Shown here: piece after piece, positions 9,070-18,489 of the stretch
How the letters are laid out: each line of letters begins with the position of its first letter
Numbering within the stretch: position 1 is the first letter of the stretch
Assembly: GCF_034262375.1 (NCBI RefSeq)
Contig: NZ_CP139558.1
Coordinates: 2,232,001-2,296,000 of the forward strand
Length of the DNA: 64,000 nucleotides
Direction of reading: 5' to 3'
DNA from: Mucilaginibacter sabulilitoris
Lineage (GTDB): Bacteria > Bacteroidota > Bacteroidia > Sphingobacteriales > Sphingobacteriaceae
Translations under genes and position numbers: made by a program
Notes under the pieces: generated by a model
The model's database searches: none
Seen by the model: only the letters and a program-made list of their open reading frames with translations
Told to the model about the DNA's origin: nothing

Positions 9070-10089
9070 TTAGAAGGTATGCTGCGGACAGGAAACCTTG
9101 TAACGGTTATTAAGCAGAATTCCCAGGACAATTTCGTGGGTACCATTGCTGACCGTCCTTAATTCCGATGTGGTAAAATCGTAAGAATAGCCTATGTTTA
9201 CAAAGGAACTCAGATTGACGCCAACCAGCGCCGCAAACGAATCATTTCGCCGGTAAGAGCCACCCAGCCATAGTTTATCCTGGAAAGATAATTTCATATT
9301 GATATCAAAAGTTGTGGGAACGGGTTTGATGATTTTAACTAGTACCGAGGGCAAAAGGGTAACGTCGTCCGATAAGAATACTTTAAAGCCGCCGGTCAAG
9401 AAATAATGCGGAACCGTTTTATTCTGATACGCATTATCTTTGCTGGTGATATATAGGTTCTGAGGCAGTAGCTGCTGCACGGAAAGGCCAATAAAGTAAT
9501 CTGAAGCATATGCCCAGACCCCAACACCCAAATCCGGTTTCCACTGGTTATTATCCAGGTTGTACAATACCGGATCTAAGGGATCTACAAGATTAAGCTG
9601 TGACTGATTGAGTACATGGTGACTAAAACCTGCCGACACGCCCACAGCCAGGTTCAGCCTGGCGGTTAATCCCAGGTGGTAGGCATACGTGGCATCGATA
9701 TTGGTTTGGGAAATAGGCCCGGTTTTGTCCGATACGATGGTCAGGCCAATACCATGATGGGGTTCAGCTGCCTGATATTGCTGAGTATAGAGCCTGCTGG
9801 ATGGGTTGACCCCTCCGGCTGCGGGAAGCGCTGTGGCGTCGCCCTGCAGAAAGTTATCTCCAATCGGCGCATTTATCGTCAGATATCCTGTTACCGGAGC
9901 GCCTTCCAGGCCTGTCCACTGGCTTCGGTAACCTGCCCTGACATCGGTATAATTCTCGATGCCGGATAAGGCAGGGTTTAGCAGATAATTATTAAATACA
10001 TACTGGGTGTATTGCGGCCTTTGTTGAGCGAAGGTCAGGGATGTAAAAGCGGTGAGTGTAAAGATAATAAGATACGTCGTGTTTTTCAT
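9070..10089 (-). CDS. porP: PorP/SprF family type IX secretion outer-membrane protein
   Basis: This 339-aa protein has a signal peptide ending at TFAQ and the typical opening of the family (YTQYVFNNYLLNPALSGIE), then an outer-membrane beta-barrel with repeated aromatic/Gly strands to residue 330 or so. PorP/SprF proteins sit in the outer membrane and help transport or anchor T9SS substrates. The gene lies 54 nt downstream of the giant CHU_C-domain protein on the same strand. This pairing recurs widely in Bacteroidetes and suggests that the PorP copy is dedicated to that substrate. The C-terminus (CPQHTF) is slightly longer than usual. Confidence 0.92.
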   Translation of the reverse strand: MKNTTYLIIFTLTAFTSLTFAQQRPQYTQYVFNNYLLNPALSGIENYTDVRAGYRSQWTGLEGAPVTGYLTINAPIGDNFLQGDATALPAAGGVNPSSRLYTQQYQAAEPHHGIGLTIVSDKTGPISQTNIDATYAYHLGLTARLNLAVGVSAGFSHHVLNQSQLNLVDPLDPVLYNLDNNQWKPDLGVGVWAYASDYFIGLSVQQLLPQNLYITSKDNAYQNKTVPHYFLTGGFKVFLSDDVTLLPSVLVKIIKPVPTTFDINMKLSFQDKLWLGGSYRRNDSFAALVGVNLSSFVNIGYSYDFTTSELRTVSNGTHEIVLGILLNNRYKVSCPQHTF

Positions 10090-10143
10090 GATTTATCTAA
10101 GGTAACAGCCGGTGTTTTCCGCATTTTAAAATGCTTTTTTCTA

Positions 10144-13100
10144 TTATCGTAGAATGGTTACCGGTCCGGAAATAACCTGGTTATTAACGTTCGTGTTGAT
10201 GACATAATAATAAGTGCCCGGTGGCAGCGTCTGCCCGTTAAAAGTTCCATCCCAGGGTACAGCATAGCCAATAGAATGGTATAATTTTGCACCATAGCGG
10301 TTAAAGACGTCGATTACCGCGTCCTGGTAGGCGACCAGTCCCTTAATCTCCCAAAAATCATTGATTCCGTCACTATTTGGTGTAAAGGTATTCGGAACGG
10401 TGAGCTCTGGTGATACTTTAATAAATACCTTATCCTGGCTTACGCAGCCCCTGCTGTCCGTTACCTGAAGGGTATAGGTTCTATCCACCTGCCCGGTAAT
10501 CACCGGGTTTTTGATTTTGGGATCATTGATCGCAATATTGGGAGACCATAAATATTGTACATTATCATCGCTCACAGTCGGATTTAAGGTGATTATCCGA
10601 TCCTTGAGTACATACCGGATCTGGCCGGCATTTACGGAAGGGGGAGGAATAAAGGTTACCTGGAGCTCATCTGTGGGCGTGTAACAGACCGCGTCAGCCC
10701 CAGTGGCAAGTAAGGTCAATATCACCGATCCGCGCCGGGCATCTTCCGCGCTGGGGATGTAGGAAGCATCCAGCTGATCTGCCGATGGGCTGAATGTTCC
10801 GTTACCTGAGCTGCTCCAATGGCTGCCGCCGGCAACCAGCAGTTTGCCCTCTAATGGAACGGCGGCATCCTGGGAGCAGACCTTTCGATCGGCGCCTGCA
10901 TCCGCGGCTGGCGAGAGGCCGAACGTTATCGTCATATCCGAGGCATCGATCACGCAATCATCCTTGCTGGTAGAAGATAGCGTCAGCGTGAGCGCGCTCA
11001 GTTTTCTATCCTGCGCCGAGGGCATATAGCGTGCGTTTAAGTCGTTATTTGCCGGTAAAAAAGTACCGGTTCCACTACTTTTCCATATACCCGTTGTCGT
11101 GCCGCCAGATACCTTCCCAGCTAACTGTACAGCAGGAGCAGTAGTACAAACCAATTGGTCAAGTCCAGCATCAGCCTTAGGCGGTTGGTTGACGGCCACT
11201 ATCGTCGATCCAGCCGCGCTGGTGCAACCGTTAACGGTAACATATAGGTTATAGGACCCTGCAGCCGCAGCAGTCACCTGATTGATGTCAGGATTCTGCA
11301 AGGTCGATGTAAAACCGTTTGGCCCTGTCCAAAGGTAACTGGCCTTCTGAACCAGTGCTGTACGTAACAGGATACTGCTGCCCAAACAGACCGGAGAGTT
11401 GCTATTGGCTACAGGGGTTTTGGGCTGGGGATTTACCGTAACCGAATAGGTAAACGGATCACCCTGGCAGCCGTAAGCAATCGGCGTGATGATATAAGTA
11501 ACATTTACCGGACTTTTTCCGGTGTTGATTAACGTTTCGTTGATCGCCGATGACGTTTGATCGGTGACCGCCGGATTGCTGATGTTTGCTACAGCCGCCC
11601 TTCTCCAACTGAAAGTAGCGGAGGGAATATTGGCTTGTATGGTGTAATTCTGGGGCGATCCGCTGCAGGCGACACCCTTGTTATCGCTGGTTACTTTGAT
11701 GGTGGGGTTTACCGTAACAATAAGCTGGGAAGGAACACCCGGGCAGTTGATGGTTTTATAATTGAACGTATAAGTCACATCAACCGGCGCATTGGTGCTA
11801 TTAAATAAGGTTTCCCGTATGGTACTGGCAGCCTGACCGGTCACTGCAGCGTTGAGGATACCTGCTGCTGCCGTCCTGCCCCAGTTGAAGCTGGTACCCT
11901 GCGCGTTGAAAGTGATCGGATAATTGGTACTGGTCGTGTTGCAGATCGTTCTTGCAGCCGGCCCTTCAAGAACGGGCGTTGGATAAACCGTAACGACATA
12001 GCTGAAAGTAGGCCCGGGGCAGTTACCTGCAAAAGGCGTGATCAGGTAGGTGACGTCCAGCGGTCCGCTGACAGTGTCGATTAAGGTCTCATTGATATTT
12101 GCCGAAGTTTGACCACTGACGGCGGGGTTACTGATGCCTTCCACTGCCGGACGACTCCAGGAAAAAGTGGTCCCGGGAAGATCTGCCGTCATCTGATAGT
12201 TTAATGCATTGCCGCTGCAGATCGTTTCCTGCGGCACGCTGGTAACGCTGGGCAAGGGATTTACCTGTACATCAGCCCGGGTTCTCGCACTGGCGCAACC
12301 CAGCGTGGTCACCTGTACGTAGTAACTTGTGTTGGCGTTCAGTGCCGTAGTGACCAGCGTGTCTTTCAAAGATAATAAGTTCCCACCGGCAGGCGCATCG
12401 TACCATCGGTATTTACCGCCCGCAGGGCTGCTTGCAATCAAGGTAGCCTGTTGACCTTTACAAACGCTCAGTCCCTGAACCTGAGGCGCCTCAGGGATCG
12501 GATTTACCATAACGGCGACTTTCGTCCTGGCACTGGTCTGTCCGCTGGCTTTGGTCTCCACGTAATAAGTGGTACTGGCTGTCAGCGGTGGCGTGGTATA
12601 ATCTCCGCCGGTGAACAGTAATGTTCCTCCGGTGGGCGCATCATACCAACTGTATGTACCGCCGGGCGCGGTTGCCGAGAGGTGCGCGCTGTTACCCAGG
12701 CAGACCGATTGCCCCGAAGCGGTGGGAGCGGCCGGAGGGGACTGAAAATGGATGGTCACCCGATCAGATTTGGCCCCGCAGGCATTCCCGGGTTCATTTG
12801 AGGTCAGCACCAGTACGGCTGTCCGCTCTCCGGCCCCCGGTGTGTAAACAGTGCTTAATTGGGTTTTGTCCGTAAATGTACCCGTTCCTCCTTTCCATTC
12901 ACCGCCTGACGCCCCGCTGATACTGCCTGTCAGGCTTACCGGCGTTCCGGCAGGCACGGTGCGGCCGCTGCCGGCACTGACGCGCACGCGCTCGTCGATC
13001 CTGACCTGGGCGGTTGCTATTGCTGGTGGCGCTCCATTGCCAATCACAATGGTATTGGTTACCCGGTAGGTTCCGGGTTTACTTGCGCTCAGATCAATTT

Positions 13101-15459
13101 CACCGCTGCTCACACTCGCAAAAACAAGTCCGGAAGGGCTGGCCGTGAAAACGCCGGCGCTTGTTCCCGGTGAGAAAAAAGGTAAGGGATTGATGCCGTC
13201 CTGACAGTAAGGTCCGTTGTAAGAAAAATGGGGATCAGGATGGTCTCCAATCGTCACCACGGCGCTATAGGTACCACCGCAGGGGTTGTTACTGGTTATG
13301 GTAATGGTATATCTCCCCGGCGCGGTATGAGAGAGGTCGATTTCGCCCGTGGCAGTATCAACAAAAGTAAGGCCTGAAGGGGCTGAAGTAAATACCCCCC
13401 CAGCGGAGCTGCGGATGGTCGGCTTGGGGTCAGTGCCTGAAGTACCAAACGTTCCGGAAGCATATTGAAATCTGATTTCATCAGCGGGGTTAACGTTCGC
13501 CGTCACCGGAACTCTTGCACTGCTACAGCCGCCTGCGGTACTTTGAACATAATAGGTTGCCGTACTAGATAAGGCTGGGATTTGAAAATTCGGTCCGGTA
13601 GCTACCAATTGCCCTCCGGACGGAGCATCGTACCAACTCAGCGAGCTTCCTGCAGGCGCATTTGCTGATAGCCTGGCCGGTGATCCCTGGCAAACCGAAG
13701 TTCCCGTAGCGGTAGGCGCTGGGGGCAACGGATTAACTGTAACGGTTACCGGAGTGCGGAGACTCGCGCAATCGTTGACCGAGGTTTGCACATAATAGGT
13801 TTGGCTCGATTGCAATGCTGGGGTGACATAGGTTGGGGCATTCGACAGTAAATTACCACCACTTGCTTTATCATACCAGGCATATTCATCACCTGCACCC
13901 GAAGCGGTGAGCGAAGCGCGCTCTCCCGCGCAGATCGTTGCCGGCGACGCCGTGGGCGCCTCGGCAGGGGCCAGCACCGTCACCGGTACCGCTGTTCTTG
14001 AGCTGGTGCATCCCGCTAGGGTAGCTTGTACGTAATAGGTTTTGCTGGAGGTAAGCAAAGGAGTAGTAAAACTGGCTGTTGCAGCCAGTAAATTACCACC
14101 CGCCGCAGCGTCATACCAGGCCAAGGCAGCGCCGGGATCAGCTGTTGCTGTTAGTGTAGTAACGTTACCGAAGCAAATAACGGACCCGGAAGCTGATGGC
14201 GCAGCAGGTTGGGGGCTGACAACCACGTTGACCGCCGAGCGGGAGCTGGAACAATTCCCATTGGTGCTCGATACGTAATAGGTCATCGAGCGGGTCAAAG
14301 CAGGTGTATGGTAGCTCAGCCCGGTCGCCAGCAGATGACCTTGTTCCGGTGCATCGAACCATTGGTAATTCGCCGAGGCCGCAGTGGAAGCCTTCAGGAT
14401 TATGCTTGTTCCATAACAGGTGGCAACGGTTTGCGAAGCCGGCGGAGCGGGAATCTGGTTTACGGTTACCGCCACCGGCGTCCGGTCGCTCACGCAATCT
14501 CCAAGCGTGGTTTGAACATAATAAGTGGTCGTTGCGGTAAGGACAGGTGTGGTGAAATCCGGACTTGATATGAGTGGTGTTCCCCCGCTGGGTGCATCAT
14601 ACCAGTTGATGATACCAGAGGGCACCTCGGCATGCAAAGTAGCTACCGATCCAGTGCAGATCGTAGTACCGGTAGCTACTGGTGGCTTGGGTGGCGTACC
14701 GACCCTAGCCGTTACCGGAAGTCTTCCGCTAAGGCAGCCGCTGACAATGCCTTCCACATAAAAAGTAGTCGTTTTAAGTAGCGCCGGAATTGTAAAGGTG
14801 GGGCCGGTGCCGACCTGGTTACCGCCGGCTGGTGCGTCATACCAGATGTAGCTATCACCACCGCTGGCCGATAAGGTAGCTGCGCTTCCTACGCATACTG
14901 TAGCTCCGCTTACCGATGGCTTTGCGGCAACAGTTACGGTGACTGCTGTGCGCGGGCTGGTACACCCGCCAACGGTGGTCTGCACATAGAAAGTTGTACT
15001 GCTGGAAATGGGCGGCGTGGTATAGGTATTGCCACTCGTTAAAAAGTTACCGCCCTCAGGCGCATCATACCATTGGTAACTGCCGCCAGGACCGGTAGCA
15101 GATAAGGTAGCTACATTACCCTGACAAACTGTTTGCCCGGCTGCCGATGGCGGCCGGGGGGTAAGGGAAACCAGAATATTGATGCTCTTGGTTACCGGCT
15201 GACAGCCGGGCGTTTTGTCGCTGACCGAAACGGTATAAGTACCTTCTTTATTAACGCTGATAGATGGGCTCGTTTCCCCCGTACTCCAGACATAAGTGTA
15301 CGGACCGATGCCATCAGAAGCATTAGCTGTTAACGTTACACTATAGCCCGAGCAGATCGTTGTTCCCGAGGAGACAATATTTACTTTAAGTGTGCATGGC
15401 TGGCTTTGCGCCCGAAAGGTGATCAGTAAAAAAATAAATATAAAAAAACGCGTATTCAT
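10144..15459 (-). CDS. Giant Ig-repeat surface protein with CHU_C type IX secretion sorting domain
   Basis: This 1771-aa protein has an N-terminal signal peptide (about 1-19). It then shows a PKD/SprB-like module (20-102), seven Ig_7-type repeats of about 79 aa each with the signature WYDAPxGG and TTYYVQT (103-656), and three diverse beta modules (657-911). Two more Ig_7 repeats follow (912-1070), then three copies of a module around ETICSG...NPAVSGQTS (1071-1345), further Ig-like modules, and a C-terminal gliding-motility-type CHU_C domain (about 1687-1771, opening with VPNTFTPNSDGIND). CHU_C domains direct secretion through T9SS and cell-surface attachment. The likely role is adhesion, matrix binding or motility. 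The adjacent porP gene supports this assignment. No enzymatic domain is seen. Confidence 0.93.
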   Translation of the reverse strand: MNTRFFIFIFLLITFRAQSQPCTLKVNIVSSGTTICSGYSVTLTANASDGIGPYTYVWSTGETSPSISVNKEGTYTVSVSDKTPGCQPVTKSINILVSLTPRPPSAAGQTVCQGNVATLSATGPGGSYQWYDAPEGGNFLTSGNTYTTPPISSSTTFYVQTTVGGCTSPRTAVTVTVAAKPSVSGATVCVGSAATLSASGGDSYIWYDAPAGGNQVGTGPTFTIPALLKTTTFYVEGIVSGCLSGRLPVTARVGTPPKPPVATGTTICTGSVATLHAEVPSGIINWYDAPSGGTPLISSPDFTTPVLTATTTYYVQTTLGDCVSDRTPVAVTVNQIPAPPASQTVATCYGTSIILKASTAASANYQWFDAPEQGHLLATGLSYHTPALTRSMTYYVSSTNGNCSSSRSAVNVVVSPQPAAPSASGSVICFGNVTTLTATADPGAALAWYDAAAGGNLLAATASFTTPLLTSSKTYYVQATLAGCTSSRTAVPVTVLAPAEAPTASPATICAGERASLTASGAGDEYAWYDKASGGNLLSNAPTYVTPALQSSQTYYVQTSVNDCASLRTPVTVTVNPLPPAPTATGTSVCQGSPARLSANAPAGSSLSWYDAPSGGQLVATGPNFQIPALSSTATYYVQSTAGGCSSARVPVTANVNPADEIRFQYASGTFGTSGTDPKPTIRSSAGGVFTSAPSGLTFVDTATGEIDLSHTAPGRYTITITSNNPCGGTYSAVVTIGDHPDPHFSYNGPYCQDGINPLPFFSPGTSAGVFTASPSGLVFASVSSGEIDLSASKPGTYRVTNTIVIGNGAPPAIATAQVRIDERVRVSAGSGRTVPAGTPVSLTGSISGASGGEWKGGTGTFTDKTQLSTVYTPGAGERTAVLVLTSNEPGNACGAKSDRVTIHFQSPPAAPTASGQSVCLGNSAHLSATAPGGTYSWYDAPTGGTLLFTGGDYTTPPLTASTTYYVETKASGQTSARTKVAVMVNPIPEAPQVQGLSVCKGQQATLIASSPAGGKYRWYDAPAGGNLLSLKDTLVTTALNANTSYYVQVTTLGCASARTRADVQVNPLPSVTSVPQETICSGNALNYQMTADLPGTTFSWSRPAVEGISNPAVSGQTSANINETLIDTVSGPLDVTYLITPFAGNCPGPTFSYVVTVYPTPVLEGPAARTICNTTSTNYPITFNAQGTSFNWGRTAAAGILNAAVTGQAASTIRETLFNSTNAPVDVTYTFNYKTINCPGVPSQLIVTVNPTIKVTSDNKGVACSGSPQNYTIQANIPSATFSWRRAAVANISNPAVTDQTSSAINETLINTGKSPVNVTYIITPIAYGCQGDPFTYSVTVNPQPKTPVANSNSPVCLGSSILLRTALVQKASYLWTGPNGFTSTLQNPDINQVTAAAAGSYNLYVTVNGCTSAAGSTIVAVNQPPKADAGLDQLVCTTAPAVQLAGKVSGGTTTGIWKSSGTGTFLPANNDLNARYMPSAQDRKLSALTLTLSSTSKDDCVIDASDMTITFGLSPAADAGADRKVCSQDAAVPLEGKLLVAGGSHWSSSGNGTFSPSADQLDASYIPSAEDARRGSVILTLLATGADAVCYTPTDELQVTFIPPPSVNAGQIRYVLKDRIITLNPTVSDDNVQYLWSPNIAINDPKIKNPVITGQVDRTYTLQVTDSRGCVSQDKVFIKVSPELTVPNTFTPNSDGINDFWEIKGLVAYQDAVIDVFNRYGAKLYHSIGYAVPWDGTFNGQTLPPGTYYYVINTNVNNQVISGPVTILR
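12250..12726 (-). repeat. Two further Ig_7 repeat units within the giant surface protein gene
   Basis: These two units have the same WYDAPxGG pattern as the main array but are separated from it by about 255 residues of unrelated beta modules. The first unit lacks the Cys of the GCxS motif (it reads SGQTSART). Confidence 0.75.
13490..15153 (-). repeat. Seven tandem Ig_7 repeat units within the giant surface protein gene
   Basis: Seven consecutive units of about 237 bp encode the WYDAP-type Ig domain. The amino acid signatures (VCxGxxATLxA, WYDAPxGG, TTYYVQT, GCxSxRT) are regular, but the DNA has diverged between units, so this is an old array of domains and not a recent expansion. Confidence 0.8.
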
Positions 15460-15974
15460 AAACCACCTTTTGTTTGTAGTCTCTATGTCTATGATAAAGT
15501 AAAGGTTGATTTAATAGCCTGCCGCATGGCTGGGTGTCTTAGGACTATTAGCAAAATACCTCAGACAATCGGGGAAACTATTCAAGTTCTCCCTTATACG
15601 GAAAAGAAGCAAAATGGTTAGCTGGCCTATTAATTTTATGTTTAGGTGAATAGTATGTGATTGTAAATGAGTCGATTTTAATGATTTTTCGGAGCTGGTG
15701 AAAGGGCTGCGGTAATCCCCACTTGTCGGTTTGAGCTCAAACCTTATTTTTTGTCAACCCAAAGCCTAAACTCATACTGGCTCAAAATGGGGCTAGCTTG
15801 ATTTTTTAGCTATGCCGGCTTTATATTCCAATCAAAATTAATTAACTTCTGTTTTAATGGCGCGGGGTTAAAGTATCATTTATCGTTTCTTAAAAATAAT
15901 AATTTAAAGTACTTTTGCAAACTATTAATATTGCTTATTGGAGTTATATGATAATACTCTAATAGAATTGACCT
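15460..15974. other. Divergent intergenic region between the surface-protein operon and glycan locus A
   Basis: About 515 bp of AT-rich sequence without a gene separates two divergently transcribed units. It holds a candidate promoter for locus A at 15910-15917. A near-consensus element for the leftward gene is less clear; a GCAAAATA box at about 15559 on the plus strand is one base short of the consensus. Confidence 0.6.
15910..15917 (+). promoter_or_regulatory. Candidate Bacteroidetes -7 element (TACTTTTG) for glycan locus A
   Basis: TACTTTTG matches the TAnnTTTG consensus exactly and lies 57 nt upstream of the first export gene. The -33 TTG box is not clear, since only T-rich sequence is found at the expected distance. 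Confidence 0.5.
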
Positions 15975-18458
15975 ATGATTAAACATAACTTTTTATCTTT
16001 TATATTTCTCCTGTTCTTGTGTTTCGGAGCGATAAAGCATACTACTGCACAAACGAATCTTCAAAACATCGCCTCTGTTAACGTCGATGATCTTTCCGAT
16101 CAGCAAATCACCCAGTTGTTGCAACAGGCACAAAATGCGGGATTAAGCGATGTGCAAATTTTACAACAGGCTCAATCCCGAGGCATGTCCAATATCCAGA
16201 TACAAAAATTGCAGATCAGGATAAAAGATATACGAAGCAAACAGCCGGGAAGTGATGGTAAATCCCGCGATACCATCATCATGACCTCCAGAAAACCTTC
16301 TTATAGGGTTGATACCTTGGATACGACCGCTGTTCAAAGGGATTTGTTTGAAAATTTAAAACCTAAAATATTCGGAGCCGAGATATTTAAAAATAAAAAC
16401 AACAGTTTTGAACCAAATTTGAAGCTGGCAACCCCGGTTAATTACATCGTTGGTCCCGATGACGAGCTTAATATCAATGTTTACGGGAGTTCTGTTGTGA
16501 ACTGGAAATTGGATGTGTCCCCTGAGGGCAATATCAACATTCCGGGCGTTGGCATTTTGAATGTAGGAGGTAAGACGATAGAAAACGCAACATCGTTGAT
16601 CAAAAGCAAGCTTGCGGCTAATAATTATGCAATAGGGAGAGGAACGTCAGTTAAAGTGAGTCTGGGTAATATCCGGAGCATAAAAGTGATCATGGTCGGA
16701 CAACTTGCAAAACCAGGAACTTATACCTTGTCATCGCTTTCTACTGTCTTTAACGCCCTTTACACCGCAGGCGGTCCTACAGAAAATGGCAGCTTACGCC
16801 AGATCGAGGTTATCCGAGATAACCATATCATCAGGCATCTGGACGTTTATGATTTCCTGGTTAAAGGTAGTCAGAAGGATAATATTACTTTGCAGGATCA
16901 GGATATTGTACGTGTTCCTTCTTATAGGACCAGGGTTGAACTATCGGGTGAGGTGAAAATTCCGGCACTTTTTGAAGTTTTGTCCGGTGAAAGTCTGCAG
17001 GATATTATAGGGTATGCGGGAGGATTTACAGATAGCGCCTATACGGCACGAATAAAAATATCTCAGATCAACGACCAGCAGCGCAGGTTAACCGATGTGG
17101 TAGAAGCAGATTATAAAAATTATATTCCGTTGCGTGGTGATAAATATTTTATACAATCCATTCTAAACCGGTTTGAGAACCGGGTTGTTATTACCGGAGC
17201 GGTATTCAGGCCAGGCGATTATGAATTGCAAAAAGGATTAACCCTTTCAAAATTAATCGATAACGCAGCAGGTCTTAAGGAAGACGCCTTTATGGATCGG
17301 GGGACGATTACCAGGTTAAAGCCGGATAATCAGAAGGAATTGATATCCTTCAGTGTCAAGGACGTCATGAGTAACAAGATTTCTATCCCACTACAAAGGG
17401 AGGATAGCGTCTATGTCGCCTCGATTTTTGATTTGCGTAACAAATACCTCATCACCATTAACGGGTCGGTGAGAAAACCCGGAACGATGGCCTTTTCAGA
17501 AAGTATGAAGGTGGAAGACCTCATCCTCAAGGCCGGAGGTTTCGCCGAAGGGGCAAGTCCTAAACGAATAGAGGTCGCCCGCAGGATAAATAATTCAGAC
17601 CCGCATTCTAAAAGCAGCAAGGTAGCAGAGGTATTCAGTGTGGACGTCGATAGTCAACTTAAATTAGACAACATCAATTTTGAATTGATGCCTTATGATA
17701 TCGTATCCGTTTACACGCTGCCGGGATACCAAAAGCAAAGAACCGTAAAAATAGAAGGAGAGGTGCTTTATCCCGGATCATATACGATCATTAAGAAAAA
17801 TGAAAAGATTTCAGACTTAGTCGCCCGTGCTGGAGGCCTTACCGCTTCGGCAGACGTGGGAGGCGGTTCATTGAAAAGAGATAATATTGCCATTTTAGGT
17901 GTTGACAAAACTAAAACGGATACCTTGGCTGTCGAAAAGGAAAGACTTGAACAGTTCAGACGTTTAAAAAGAGATAATAAAGATTTAGATTCAACGGCAA
18001 TAAAGAACGAGCAGCCAAGAAACAATTATGTGGGTATCGACCTGACCAAAATTTTAAAATCGCCCGGTTCCAAAATAGACCTTTTGCTGGAGGATGGGGA
18101 TGTGGTACGAATCCCAAAGCAACAGCAGGTTGTTCGGGTAAATGGAGAGGTACTTTATCCGAGTGCTGTGGTTTATACGAATTCAAAATCGTTTAATGAT
18201 TACGTTTCTAACGCCGGTGGATATTCTCCAAAATCGCTCCGGCGCGGAGCTTATGTCGTATATCCGAATGGCACCGTTAAAGGTACCCGGAAATTTTTGT
18301 TTTTTAACGTCCATCCATCTGTAAAACCTGGGAGTGAAATTTATGTACCGTTGAAACCAGTGAGTACGACAAATACAGCCCAAACAATATTAGGATTTAC
18401 TACGGGATTGGCATCACTAGGAGCCATTATATTGGGTATATTGAGTTTAAATAAATAA
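15975..18458 (+). CDS. Wza-like polysaccharide export protein with SLBB repeats (locus A)
   Basis: This 827-aa outer-membrane export protein has a signal peptide (cleavage near residue 26) and a helical N-terminal region typical of Bacteroidetes members (DDLSDQQITQLLQQAQ). A Poly_export domain follows at about 155-235 (VGPDDELNINVYG), then six SLBB-type strands of the form G-x-V-x-x-P-G-x-Y at about 240-760, and a C-terminal hydrophobic segment (about 803-822). It would form the periplasm-spanning channel for the locus A polymer. It is the first gene of the plus-strand locus and is followed 31 nt later by its Wzc-like partner. A paralogue lies at 49.1-51.4 kb. Confidence 0.92.
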   Translation: MIKHNFLSFIFLLFLCFGAIKHTTAQTNLQNIASVNVDDLSDQQITQLLQQAQNAGLSDVQILQQAQSRGMSNIQIQKLQIRIKDIRSKQPGSDGKSRDTIIMTSRKPSYRVDTLDTTAVQRDLFENLKPKIFGAEIFKNKNNSFEPNLKLATPVNYIVGPDDELNINVYGSSVVNWKLDVSPEGNINIPGVGILNVGGKTIENATSLIKSKLAANNYAIGRGTSVKVSLGNIRSIKVIMVGQLAKPGTYTLSSLSTVFNALYTAGGPTENGSLRQIEVIRDNHIIRHLDVYDFLVKGSQKDNITLQDQDIVRVPSYRTRVELSGEVKIPALFEVLSGESLQDIIGYAGGFTDSAYTARIKISQINDQQRRLTDVVEADYKNYIPLRGDKYFIQSILNRFENRVVITGAVFRPGDYELQKGLTLSKLIDNAAGLKEDAFMDRGTITRLKPDNQKELISFSVKDVMSNKISIPLQREDSVYVASIFDLRNKYLITINGSVRKPGTMAFSESMKVEDLILKAGGFAEGASPKRIEVARRINNSDPHSKSSKVAEVFSVDVDSQLKLDNINFELMPYDIVSVYTLPGYQKQRTVKIEGEVLYPGSYTIIKKNEKISDLVARAGGLTASADVGGGSLKRDNIAILGVDKTKTDTLAVEKERLEQFRRLKRDNKDLDSTAIKNEQPRNNYVGIDLTKILKSPGSKIDLLLEDGDVVRIPKQQQVVRVNGEVLYPSAVVYTNSKSFNDYVSNAGGYSPKSLRRGAYVVYPNGTVKGTRKFLFFNVHPSVKPGSEIYVPLKPVSTTNTAQTILGFTTGLASLGAIILGILSLNK

Positions 18459-18489
18459 GTGTTTAATACAATAGAATAATAGCGGATCA

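Noticed and set aside
12621..14761. Several open frames on the plus strand across the giant surface-protein gene
   Set aside because: They are antisense shadows created by the biased Ala/Gly/Thr/Pro codon use of the repeat protein on the minus strand.
10144..15459. Repetitive DNA that might suggest a CRISPR array
   Set aside because: The repeats are about 237 bp protein domains with diverged DNA; they lack short identical repeats with unique spacers.
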